Part shown: positions 1-6,035 of the stretch, piece by piece
Layout: each line of letters opens with the position of its first letter
Numbering within the stretch: the first letter of the stretch is position 1
Assembly: GCA_027026055.1 (NCBI GenBank)
Contig: JALVPA010000068.1
Coordinates: 1 to 6,035, forward strand
Length of the DNA: 6,035 nucleotides
Direction of reading: 5' to 3'
From: Campylobacteraceae bacterium
Lineage (GTDB): Bacteria; Campylobacterota; Campylobacteria; Campylobacterales; Sulfurovaceae
Notes under the pieces: model-generated
The model's input: the letters and a program-made list of their open reading frames with translations, nothing else
What the model was told of the DNA's origin: nothing
The model's database searches: none
Made by a program: the position numbers and the translations under genes

Positions 1-82
1 GAATAAACGCGGTATACCGTTTAAACGAAAAGAAAAAACAATAAAAGTTAACGCTATAAAGGAAAGCATCGATGCATCATAA
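1..82 (+). CDS. lpxA: C-terminal end of a probable acyl-ACP--UDP-N-acetylglucosamine O-acyltransferase (partial, 5' cut)
   Basis: From base 2 one frame stays open for 26 codons and ends at TAA 80-82. It begins NKRGIPFKRK and continues as a lysine-rich tail. E. coli LpxA, the first enzyme of lipid A synthesis (cytoplasmic, acylates UDP-GlcNAc), ends in a short helix followed by TRGLIR, and the RGIPFKR here fits that position. lpxA directly before clpX is the order I recall from Helicobacter. The stop lies inside clpX, an 11-nt overlap, so the two genes are probably co-transcribed and perhaps translationally coupled. The identification rests on a very short peptide plus context. The catalytic left-handed beta-helix lies outside the window. 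Confidence 0.6.
   Translation, partial: NKRGIPFKRKEKTIKVNAIKESIDAS
58..65 (+). promoter_or_regulatory. Ribosome binding site of clpX
   Basis: AAAGGAAA lies 6 nt before ATG 72 and supports that start, which is also the one that keeps the whole zinc finger. It sits inside the end of the upstream reading frame. Confidence 0.7.
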
Positions 83-1292
83 GACCTGTAGTTTCTGTAA
101 TTCGCCCGAAAGCGAGGAGAACCCACTCATTGCGGGAGAACACGCTTATATCTGTTCAAACTGTGTCGTCTCGGCGTACAAAATACTTTTCGGCGAGGAA
201 GAACAAGAGGAAGGCACCTTTGACGAACCCGTCACCCTTTACACGCCCAAAGAGATTTACGCCATGCTCGACGAATATATCATCGGTCAAGAAAAAGCGA
301 AAAAGACACTTTCCGTCGCCGTCTACAATCACTATAAACGCATTTTTAGAAAAGATGAAATCGCGGACGATACGGAAGTAACCAAATCCAATGTTTTGCT
401 TATCGGTCCTACGGGTTCGGGCAAAACGCTTTTGGCGCAAACCATCGCACGTTTTTTGAATGTTCCCATCGCCATCGCCGATGCGACCAATCTTACCGAA
501 GCGGGATATGTCGGTGAAGACGTCGAAAATATTTTGACCAAACTGTTGATGGCGGCCGACGGTGACGTAAAGCGCGCCGAACAAGGGATCGTCTTTATCG
601 ACGAGATAGACAAAATCGCGCGTATGGGCGAGAACCGTTCCATCACACGAGACGTTTCGGGAGAAGGCGTTCAACAAGCGTTACTAAAAATCATCGAGGG
701 TTCTATCGTCAATATCCCGCCAAAAGGCGGACGAAAACACCCCAATCAAGACTTTATCCAGATAGACACTTCCAATATTCTTTTTATTTGCGGCGGTGCG
801 TTCGACGGTCTCAACGACATTCTCAAACGACGCCTCGGCGCCAACGTACTCGGTTTCGGACAAAAACAACGCAGCAAAAAAGAAGAGGAAAACTTGCTCC
901 ATTTGGTCGAATCGGACGATTTGGTGACTTACGGATTGATACCGGAGTTGATCGGAAGACTTCACGTCATCGCGACGTTAAACGAAATCACCAAAGAAGA
1001 CATGGTGCGTATCTTGGTCGAACCCAAAAACGCACTCGTCAAACAATATCAAAAACTTTTCGAAATGGATGGAGTGAGATTGACTTTTGAGCCGGAAGCT
1101 CTCGAAGCGATAGCGCAAAAAGCGCTCGATAGAAAGACCGGTGCGAGAGGCCTGCGTACCATCATGGAAGAGATACTGCTCGATATCATGTACGAATTGC
1201 CGGAGCTTAACGGCTACGAGGTGGTCATTACCAAAGAGACGGTGGAACAAAACGCAGCCCCGCTTTATATCAAACAAAAAAAGTCCGCATAA
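72..1292 (+). CDS. clpX: ATP-dependent Clp protease ATP-binding subunit ClpX
   Basis: ClpX is a hexameric AAA+ unfoldase in the cytoplasm that recognises tagged proteins, unfolds them and threads them into the ClpP peptidase. At 406 residues this copy is close to the usual length and looks intact. In order: N-terminal zinc-binding domain with C6, C9, C28 and C31; Walker A GPTGSGKT at 112-119; pore loop GYVG at 145-148; Walker B with D177 and E178; RKH pore-entrance loop at 221-223; ClpP-docking loop as LGF at 260-262, where E. coli has IGF; arginine finger R296 in LIGR; sensor-2 arginine R359 in GARGLR. The start has a good ribosome binding site and overlaps the upstream stop. clpP is not adjacent here. 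mreB follows after 18 nt with no terminator or obvious promoter between, so co-transcription is likely. Confidence 0.98.
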   Translation: MHHKTCSFCNSPESEENPLIAGEHAYICSNCVVSAYKILFGEEEQEEGTFDEPVTLYTPKEIYAMLDEYIIGQEKAKKTLSVAVYNHYKRIFRKDEIADDTEVTKSNVLLIGPTGSGKTLLAQTIARFLNVPIAIADATNLTEAGYVGEDVENILTKLLMAADGDVKRAEQGIVFIDEIDKIARMGENRSITRDVSGEGVQQALLKIIEGSIVNIPPKGGRKHPNQDFIQIDTSNILFICGGAFDGLNDILKRRLGANVLGFGQKQRSKKEEENLLHLVESDDLVTYGLIPELIGRLHVIATLNEITKEDMVRILVEPKNALVKQYQKLFEMDGVRLTFEPEALEAIAQKALDRKTGARGLRTIMEEILLDIMYELPELNGYEVVITKETVEQNAAPLYIKQKKSA

Positions 1293-1294
1293 CC

Positions 1295-1303
1295 AAAAGG
1301 AAG
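1295..1303 (+). promoter_or_regulatory. Ribosome binding site of mreB
   Basis: AAAAGGAAG occupies half of the 18-nt clpX-mreB gap and stands 7 nt before ATG 1311. It is a strong purine-rich site and confirms the mreB start. Confidence 0.75.
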
Positions 1304-1310
1304 AATAACG

Positions 1311-2345
1311 ATGTTTAAAAAATTGATGGGACTCTTCTCTAACGATTTGGCTATAGATCTCGGTACCGCCAACACGCTGGTTTTGGTCAAAGGACAAGGT
1401 ATCTGCATCAACGAACCTTCCGTCGTCGCGATACAATATGACAAATACGGTCATCAACGAATTTTAGCCGTAGGACAAGAAGCGAAAGATATGGTAGGAA
1501 AAACCCCGGGTAACATTCGCGCCATCCGTCCGATGAAAGACGGGGTCATCGCCGACTTCGAAGTAACGGAGATGATGATACGCTATTTCATCGAAAAAGC
1601 GCACAAACGCAAAGGATTTTTCTCTCCTCGCATTATCATCTGCGTACCTTACGGATTGACGCAAGTAGAAAGACGTGCCGTTAAAGACTCTGCGGAAAAT
1701 GCGGGCGCACGCTACGTCTATCTCATCGAAGAGCCGATGGCGGCCGCTATCGGTGCGGGTATTCCTGTAAAAGACCCGAATGGCAATTTGGTTGTCGATA
1801 TCGGCGGAGGTACGACGGAAATAGGCGTTACCTCGTTAGGAGGATTGGTACAAAGCAAATCGATTCGTGTCGCCGGAGATCATATGGATTTGGCAATCGT
1901 CGATTACATCAAGAAAAATTTCAACCTGCTCATCGGTGAGCGTATCGCCGAAGAACTCAAAATCAAAATCGGCACCGCCATCCCGCTTGAAGAGGAATTG
2001 GTCACAACCGTACGCGGTCGCGATCAGGTCGAAGGAAGCCTCACCTCCATCGAAATCACATCCGAACATATCCGTGCCGCGATGAAAGATTCTATCGAAC
2101 AAATTGCCGACGCACTGAAAGACGTGCTGGAACATACGCCGCCGGAACTTGCAGGAGATATCGTCGAAAACGGTATCGTACTTACGGGTGGAGGCGCCTT
2201 GATTCGAGGTCTCGACAAATACCTCTCCGACGCCGTTAAACTTCCCGTCTTTATCGCCGAAGAGCCCCTTCTTGCGGTAGCGAAAGGGACAGGTAAAGCA
2301 TTGGACGAGATAGATCTGTTACAACAAATGTCATATGAAGACTAG
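1311..2345 (+). CDS. mreB: Rod shape-determining protein MreB (bacterial actin homologue)
   Basis: MreB binds ATP and forms antiparallel filaments under the inner membrane that orient the elongasome (MreC, RodA, PBP2) and so maintain cell shape. The 344-residue length is typical. Visible features: an N-terminal amphipathic segment MFKKLMGLF (1-9), like the membrane-binding helix of Gram-negative MreB; phosphate-1 motif IDLGTANT (15-22); the QVERRAV stretch (118-124); catalytic-type glutamate E140 in LIEEPMAAAIGAG; phosphate-2 motif DIGGGTTE (163-170); and the adenosine motif IVLTGGGAL (289-297). All signature sites are intact. It is followed, with an 11-nt overlap, by its partner mreC, the standard mre order. 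It lies 18 nt after clpX, so it is probably transcribed from a promoter upstream of the window. Confidence 0.98.
   Translation: MFKKLMGLFSNDLAIDLGTANTLVLVKGQGICINEPSVVAIQYDKYGHQRILAVGQEAKDMVGKTPGNIRAIRPMKDGVIADFEVTEMMIRYFIEKAHKRKGFFSPRIIICVPYGLTQVERRAVKDSAENAGARYVYLIEEPMAAAIGAGIPVKDPNGNLVVDIGGGTTEIGVTSLGGLVQSKSIRVAGDHMDLAIVDYIKKNFNLLIGERIAEELKIKIGTAIPLEEELVTTVRGRDQVEGSLTSIEITSEHIRAAMKDSIEQIADALKDVLEHTPPELAGDIVENGIVLTGGGALIRGLDKYLSDAVKLPVFIAEEPLLAVAKGTGKALDEIDLLQQMSYED
2335..2345 (+). other. mreB-mreC start/stop overlap
   Basis: The mreC start ATG 2335-2337 lies before the mreB stop TAG 2343-2345. I see no Shine-Dalgarno-like purine run in the roughly 20 bases before this ATG (ctgttacaacaaatgtcat). 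This suggests that mreC is translated mainly by ribosomes finishing mreB, which would keep the partners in proportion. The ATG is supported by the protein: a short basic N-terminus and a membrane helix follow at once. Confidence 0.7.
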
Positions 2346-3405
2346 AGTTGCCGTTATTGTCGTTTTGCTTACAATGCTCGGCGTATTGTTGGCGCGAAAC
2401 GACGAACGCATCGTCACCGCTTTTATAAAGCTCGTTAACCCTATCAAACAAAAATATGCGTCGTTGACCAAAACCATCGAAAACGAAAGTAAAAGCTATA
2501 TTTTTCAAAAAGAGCGTATCGAAACGTTAACGCGAGAAAACAAGCGTTTACATCGCCGTCTTTTGAAACAACACGATCGTATCAACCAACTCGAAAGCGT
2601 CTATCGCGTTTTGCCCTATTTACACCGTTATCCTTCTCATACTGTCTCTTTGGTACAAACCGTCTCTTATATCAAGCTCAATCGTTTTTCTCAAATCCTT
2701 TTGACACAGCCGAAAGGCTTGGAGAAAGAGAAGATTTACGGATTGATTCAAGGCGACAACGTTGCCGGCATAGCGCGTATCCATCGAGGTCAACTTCAAG
2801 GCTATCTCGTTTCCGATCCGCTCTGTCGCTTCGCCGTACATATAGGAGATTCAAAAGCTCCCGGCATCGCCATTGGTCTGAAAAATCGCTTGATGGAAGT
2901 TAAGTTTATCCCGAAATGGTACGATATCCGTCCCGGAGACGAGGTGCGTACCTCCGGACTCGACTCTATCTTTTTCAAAAATCTTCCGGTGGGCAAAGTG
3001 ATTGCCGTAGATACCCAAAGCGCCTATAAAGTCGCAACGATCCGCACCTATGCCGATATTTTTCATCCCGATCTCTTTTTTTTGATACAGGACGCGGAAG
3101 CGGATATTACGGAAGGGTATGATCGCGACAAGAGCGTCGCCGTACAAAAAGAACAAAATCTCCCATCGGAGCAAAATACGACATCGTCGAAAGAAAGGGA
3201 ACAAAACGAAACGAAAGCTCCGACCGCCATAAAGATATCGGATACGCCAATCGACAAAACGCTACCGAGTATAGAGCAAACGCATGCCAACATCGTCGAT
3301 CCCGAACCGCCCGTCGAATCCCCTCCCGCAAACGAACGTAAAAGATCGCAAACAACAAGAAGAAAATCCCCTCGATTCCTTGACGATACCCTCGATCTTT
3401 TTTGA
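2335..3405 (+). CDS. mreC: Rod shape-determining protein MreC with a long low-complexity C-terminal tail
   Basis: MreC is a bitopic inner-membrane protein whose periplasmic part binds and activates PBP2 in the elongasome. Seen here (356 residues): basic start MKTR, one membrane helix at about 5-20 (VAVIVVLLTMLGVLLA), a charged coiled-coil-like segment at about 50-92, then the beta-rich MreC domain at about 100-253. The domain includes VAGIARIHRG, LVSDPL, a conserved proline-glycine turn (IRPGDEVRTSGLDSIF, 198-213) and LPVGKVIAV. Residues from about 254 to the end are Glu, Lys, Gln, Thr and Pro rich with no recognisable domain, and finish with a basic cluster (335-347) and an acidic LDDTLDLF end. 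The tail is predicted to be disordered and periplasmic. A T8 run lies at the domain/tail junction. No mreD follows, which is the Campylobacterota pattern as I recall it. The function is firm; the role of the tail is unknown. Confidence 0.95.
   Translation: MKTRVAVIVVLLTMLGVLLARNDERIVTAFIKLVNPIKQKYASLTKTIENESKSYIFQKERIETLTRENKRLHRRLLKQHDRINQLESVYRVLPYLHRYPSHTVSLVQTVSYIKLNRFSQILLTQPKGLEKEKIYGLIQGDNVAGIARIHRGQLQGYLVSDPLCRFAVHIGDSKAPGIAIGLKNRLMEVKFIPKWYDIRPGDEVRTSGLDSIFFKNLPVGKVIAVDTQSAYKVATIRTYADIFHPDLFFLIQDAEADITEGYDRDKSVAVQKEQNLPSEQNTTSSKEREQNETKAPTAIKISDTPIDKTLPSIEQTHANIVDPEPPVESPPANERKRSQTTRRKSPRFLDDTLDLF
3076..3083 (+). repeat. T8 homopolymer inside mreC at the domain/tail junction
   Basis: Eight consecutive T encode F248, F249 and the first two bases of L250. 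With seven T the next codon becomes TGA, giving a 249-residue protein. With nine T the frame closes after 13 further codons past the run. This is the longest homopolymer I noticed in the window. Confidence 0.9.
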
Positions 3406-3420
3406 TACGACAACCCTTTT

Positions 3421-3444
3421 AAGGGCGTTTTTCGCCCCTTTCTT
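3421..3444 (+). terminator. Probable intrinsic terminator after mreC
   Basis: GGGCG-TTTTT-CGCCC forms a five-base-pair G+C stem with a five-base loop. It can be extended by AA/TT past one bulged C (3438), and TTTCTT follows. It starts 16 bases after the mreC stop, so it fits as the end of the lpxA-clpX-mreBC unit. The T-tract is short and interrupted, so termination may be partial and some transcripts may run into carB. Confidence 0.6.
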
Positions 3445-3445
3445 G

Positions 3446-3451
3446 TATAAT
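3446..3451 (+). promoter_or_regulatory. Probable housekeeping sigma-factor promoter (-10 box) for carB
   Basis: A perfect TATAAT lies 29 bp before the carB start, in the only real spacer of the window. No TTGACA-like -35 box is seen at 16-18 bp spacing. Instead there are T-runs upstream (3428-3432 and 3439-3441), which suits Campylobacterota promoters, known for a conserved -10 and periodic T-rich upstream DNA. Transcription would start near 3457-3460, giving a leader of only about 20-25 nt. That leaves no room for an attenuator or riboswitch. Confidence 0.6.
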
Positions 3452-3466
3452 CATAAACTAAAAATT

Positions 3467-3470
3467 AGGA
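3467..3470 (+). promoter_or_regulatory. Ribosome binding site of carB
   Basis: AGGA stands 10 nt before ATG 3481, slightly farther than usual. No better site is present, and the encoded MPKRED start matches the standard CarB N-terminus (E. coli MPKRTD), so this start is favoured. Confidence 0.6.
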
Positions 3471-3480
3471 ACTTTTCCCC

Positions 3481-6035
3481 ATGCCAAAACGCGAAGATAT
3501 TCATACCGTTTTACTGATAGGCTCCGGTCCGATCGTTATCGGACAAGCCTGCGAATTTGACTACTCCGGAACCCAAGCGGCGAAAACGCTCAAAGAGCTC
3601 GGTTATCGCGTGGTACTGATCAACTCCAATCCCGCCACCATCATGACCGATCCCGAGTTTGCCGATCGTACCTATATCGAGCCGATTACCGAATCGGTCG
3701 TAGCCAAAATCATCGAAAAGGAAAAGGTCGATGCGATCTTGCCGACAATGGGCGGACAAACCGCACTCAATGTCGCGATGAGCATGTATGAAAAAGGTAT
3801 GCTCGAGGGTATCGAGTTTCTCGGCGCCAATCCCGAAGCAATCAAAAAAGGCGAAGATAGACAAGCTTTCAAAGAGGCGATGCTCAAAATCGGCATGGAC
3901 CTACCCGTCTCCAAATACGCCTATACGATGGACGAGGCGATCGGCGCGGCAAAAGAGATCGGCTTTCCACTGATTATCCGCGCTTCTTACACGCTTGCGG
4001 GCGGCGGTTCGGGCGTAGCGTACAATATGGAAGAGTTCAAAGCCCTCGCCAAAGCGGGATTGGAGGCGTCGCCTATTAACGAGATTTTGATCGAAGAGTC
4101 GCTACTTGGATGGAAAGAGTACGAGATGGAGGTGATTCGCGATCGCGAAGACAACTGCATCATCGTCTGTTCCATCGAAAATCTCGATCCTATGGGAGTG
4201 CATACGGGCGATTCGATCACCATCGCGCCCGCGTTAACGCTGACCGACAAAGAGTATCAGCGTATGCGCGACGCTTCGTTCGCCATCTTGCGCGAGGTAG
4301 GCGTCGATACGGGCGGCAGTAACGTACAATTTGCCGTCAATCCCGAAACGGGACGTATGATCGTCATCGAAATGAACCCGCGCGTCAGTCGCTCTTCGGC
4401 GCTTGCCTCCAAAGCGACGGGCTACCCTATCGCCAAAGTCGCCACACTGCTTGCCGTAGGCTATACGCTGGATGAAATCACCAACGACATCACCGGTACA
4501 CCCGCAAGCTTCGAACCGGTCATCGACTATATCGTCACCAAATTGCCGCGCTTTACCTTCGAGAAGTTTCCTATGGCGGACTCGACGTTGACGACAGCGA
4601 TGAAATCGGTAGGCGAAGCGATGGCGATCGGCCGTACCTTCAAAGAGTCGTTCCAAAAAGCGCTTTGCTCTTTGGAGACGGGACTTGTCGGCTTCAATCC
4701 TATCGCCTGCGACGACGAAACGCTCGTACGCGAAATCCGCCGTCCCAATGCGGAACGGATGCTCTATCTCTTCGAAGCTTTTAGACGCGGCAAAAGCGTC
4801 GAAGAGATCTACGAACTGTGCAAAATCGATCGATGGTTCCTCTACCAATTCGAAGAGTTGGCGGCACGTGAAAAGGAGATCGACGTCTCGATACTCAAAG
4901 ACGCAAAGCGTCTTAGAGTCGTCAAGTCCGAAGGCTTTTCCGATGCGATGATCGCAACGATCATCAACCGCAAAGAGGGACTCTCTCTCACCGAAAACGA
5001 CATCTACAACGCGCGTGAAAAGCTCGGCGTTACGTTACAGTACAACGAAGTCGATACCTGTGCCGCGGAGTTCGAGGCGTTGACGCCCTATCTCTACTCT
5101 TCCACCTCCGTCACCCCTTCCCCTTCGCACGACTGTGCGGGCGGATACCGTAGCCAAGAGGGACGCAAGGTGCTTGTCATCGGCGGTGGTCCCAACCGTA
5201 TCGGACAAGGAATCGAATTCGACTATTGCTGCGTGCACGCCTCTTTTGCTCTGGAGGATATGGGTATCAAATCGATCATGTACAACTGTAACCCCGAAAC
5301 GGTTTCGACCGACTACGATACCTCCGACATCCTCTACTTCGAACCGATCGATTTCGAGCATGTGCGCAGCGTTATCGAAAAAGAAAATCCCGACGGCGTA
5401 ATCGTCCACTTCGGCGGACAGACACCGCTCAAGTTGGCGAAAAATCTTACGGCCATCGGCGCGAAAATCGTCGGTACGCCCTCCAAAACGATCGATCTGG
5501 CGGAAGATAGAGAGCTTTTTAGCAACTTTATCAAAGAACTCGGACTCAAACAACCCGCCAACGGTACGGCTTTTGCCAAAGACGAGGCGATGGCGATCGC
5601 CAACCGCATCGGCTATCCCGTACTGATTCGCCCCAGTTTCGTCTTGGGCGGACGCGGCATGCGTACCGTTTACAACGACGCGGAGTTACGAGAATATCTC
5701 GACGAAGCGGTGAGCGTGAGTAACGACGCGCCGGTGCTGATCGACAAATTTTTGGATAATGCGGTCGAACTCGACGTCGATGCGATCTGCGACGGTAAAG
5801 AGGTCTATATCGGCGCGGTAATGCAACATATCGAAGAAGCGGGTATCCACTCGGGTGATTCGGCGTGTTCGCTGCCGCCCGTCTCGATCCCCGAAGCGTT
5901 GGTCGAAGAGGTCAAGGCACAAACGGCGAAGATCGCTTTGGGACTTGGCGTCGTCGGATTGCTCAATATCCAGTATGCCATTCACAAAGGTGAAATCTAC
6001 CTGATCGAAGTCAACCCGCGGGCGTCTCGTACCGT
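3481..6035 (+). CDS. carB: Carbamoyl-phosphate synthase large subunit (partial, 3' cut)
   Basis: CarB makes carbamoyl phosphate from bicarbonate, two ATP and ammonia supplied by the glutaminase CarA, feeding pyrimidine and arginine synthesis in the cytoplasm. The frame is open from ATG to the window end: 851 codons of roughly 1,080 expected. Carboxy-phosphate half: GSGPIVIGQ (14-22), R127, R167 with glycine loop AGGGSG (173-178), E213, Q283, E297, N299, R301 and R304. An oligomerisation-type region follows at about 400-540. Carbamate-phosphorylating half: GGGPNRIGQG (568-577), R677, R717, D755, E763, Q831, E843, N845, R847 and R850. These match the ATP-site residues known from E. coli CarB by my alignment from memory. 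The end of the second half and the MGS-like allosteric domain (UMP/ornithine control) lie outside. A linker of about 22 residues (542-563), some six longer than in E. coli, joins the halves. carA is not adjacent upstream. Confidence 0.98.
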   Translation, partial: MPKREDIHTVLLIGSGPIVIGQACEFDYSGTQAAKTLKELGYRVVLINSNPATIMTDPEFADRTYIEPITESVVAKIIEKEKVDAILPTMGGQTALNVAMSMYEKGMLEGIEFLGANPEAIKKGEDRQAFKEAMLKIGMDLPVSKYAYTMDEAIGAAKEIGFPLIIRASYTLAGGGSGVAYNMEEFKALAKAGLEASPINEILIEESLLGWKEYEMEVIRDREDNCIIVCSIENLDPMGVHTGDSITIAPALTLTDKEYQRMRDASFAILREVGVDTGGSNVQFAVNPETGRMIVIEMNPRVSRSSALASKATGYPIAKVATLLAVGYTLDEITNDITGTPASFEPVIDYIVTKLPRFTFEKFPMADSTLTTAMKSVGEAMAIGRTFKESFQKALCSLETGLVGFNPIACDDETLVREIRRPNAERMLYLFEAFRRGKSVEEIYELCKIDRWFLYQFEELAAREKEIDVSILKDAKRLRVVKSEGFSDAMIATIINRKEGLSLTENDIYNAREKLGVTLQYNEVDTCAAEFEALTPYLYSSTSVTPSPSHDCAGGYRSQEGRKVLVIGGGPNRIGQGIEFDYCCVHASFALEDMGIKSIMYNCNPETVSTDYDTSDILYFEPIDFEHVRSVIEKENPDGVIVHFGGQTPLKLAKNLTAIGAKIVGTPSKTIDLAEDRELFSNFIKELGLKQPANGTAFAKDEAMAIANRIGYPVLIRPSFVLGGRGMRTVYNDAELREYLDEAVSVSNDAPVLIDKFLDNAVELDVDAICDGKEVYIGAVMQHIEEAGIHSGDSACSLPPVSIPEALVEEVKAQTAKIALGLGVVGLLNIQYAIHKGEIYLIEVNPRASRT

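Noticed and set aside
10..19. Perfect 10-bp palindrome CGGTATACCG as an operator.
   Set aside because: It lies in the coding end of the upstream gene (RGIP codons), is short and occurs once. Nothing supports regulator binding.
51..60. TATAAA just before clpX as a promoter -10 box.
   Set aside because: It ends only 11 bases before the ATG and overlaps the ribosome binding site, so a transcript from it would lack the site. Position and context make it a poor promoter.
1314..1325. A6 run at the mreB start (codons 2-5) as a programmed frameshift site.
   Set aside because: The run is short, TTT AAA AAA TTG is a natural way to write FKKL, and no downstream structure or conserved alternative frame is seen.
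3382..3402. C-terminal TLDLF of MreC resembles a DNA sliding-clamp binding pentapeptide (QLxLF type).
   Set aside because: With one N-terminal membrane helix and a short basic N-terminus, the C-terminus should be periplasmic, away from the clamp. The glutamine is also missing. Chance resemblance is likelier.
3284..3517. Plus-strand frame across the mreC end, the spacer and the carB start.
   Set aside because: It reads through the terminator and promoter, is out of frame with both genes and has no ribosome binding site or motif.
4234..4848. Long minus-strand open frame (204 codons) opposite carB, and other minus-strand frames opposite clpX, mreB and mreC.
   Set aside because: All lie opposite strongly conserved genes, have His/Arg/Phe/Asp-rich translations typical of antisense shadows, and lack recognisable motifs.
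3481..6035. carB looks richer in G+C than mreC, as if horizontally acquired.
   Set aside because: The difference is by eye only, codon preferences are shared, and a conserved, well-expressed enzyme gene next to a less constrained membrane-protein gene commonly shows this.

Overview
This window looks like ordinary chromosomal housekeeping DNA from a member of the Campylobacterota (former Epsilonproteobacteria). The call rests on gene order (end of lpxA, clpX, mreB, mreC with no mreD, then carB), which I recall in large part from Helicobacter and its relatives, on the Campylobacterota-like CarB glycine loop (RASYTLAGGGSG), and on a TATAAT promoter with no recognisable -35 box. Base composition is moderate, with many GTC, ATC and CGT codons. 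That is richer than Campylobacter or Helicobacter and would suit a free-living sulfur- or hydrogen-oxidising relative (Sulfurovum/Hydrogenimonas type). The genus is a guess.

Layout, all on the + strand and tightly packed: (1) 1-82, the last 26 codons of a gene cut by the window edge, probably lpxA (lipid A synthesis); (2) 72-1292, clpX, the unfoldase of the ClpXP protease; (3) 1311-2345, mreB, the actin-like elongation filament; (4) 2335-3405, mreC, the membrane-anchored periplasmic scaffold; (5) 3406-3480, a 75-bp spacer holding a probable terminator, a promoter and a ribosome binding site; (6) 3481 to the window end, the first 851 codons of carB, the large subunit of carbamoyl-phosphate synthetase, cut at the right edge. 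No stretch above 300 bases lacks a gene, and I see no RNA gene, mobile element, CRISPR array or convincing minus-strand gene.

The first four genes read as one transcription unit: lpxA/clpX and mreB/mreC each overlap by 11 nt, and clpX/mreB are 18 nt apart. They combine envelope construction (lipid A, elongasome) with protein quality control. carB appears to start a new unit from its own promoter and serves pyrimidine and arginine synthesis.

I did not find a new system. The points most worth a second look are in mreC. It carries a roughly 100-residue low-complexity C-terminal tail. A run of eight T lies exactly at the junction, where losing one T gives an immediate stop and a roughly 249-residue protein, and gaining one T gives a stop 13 codons later.
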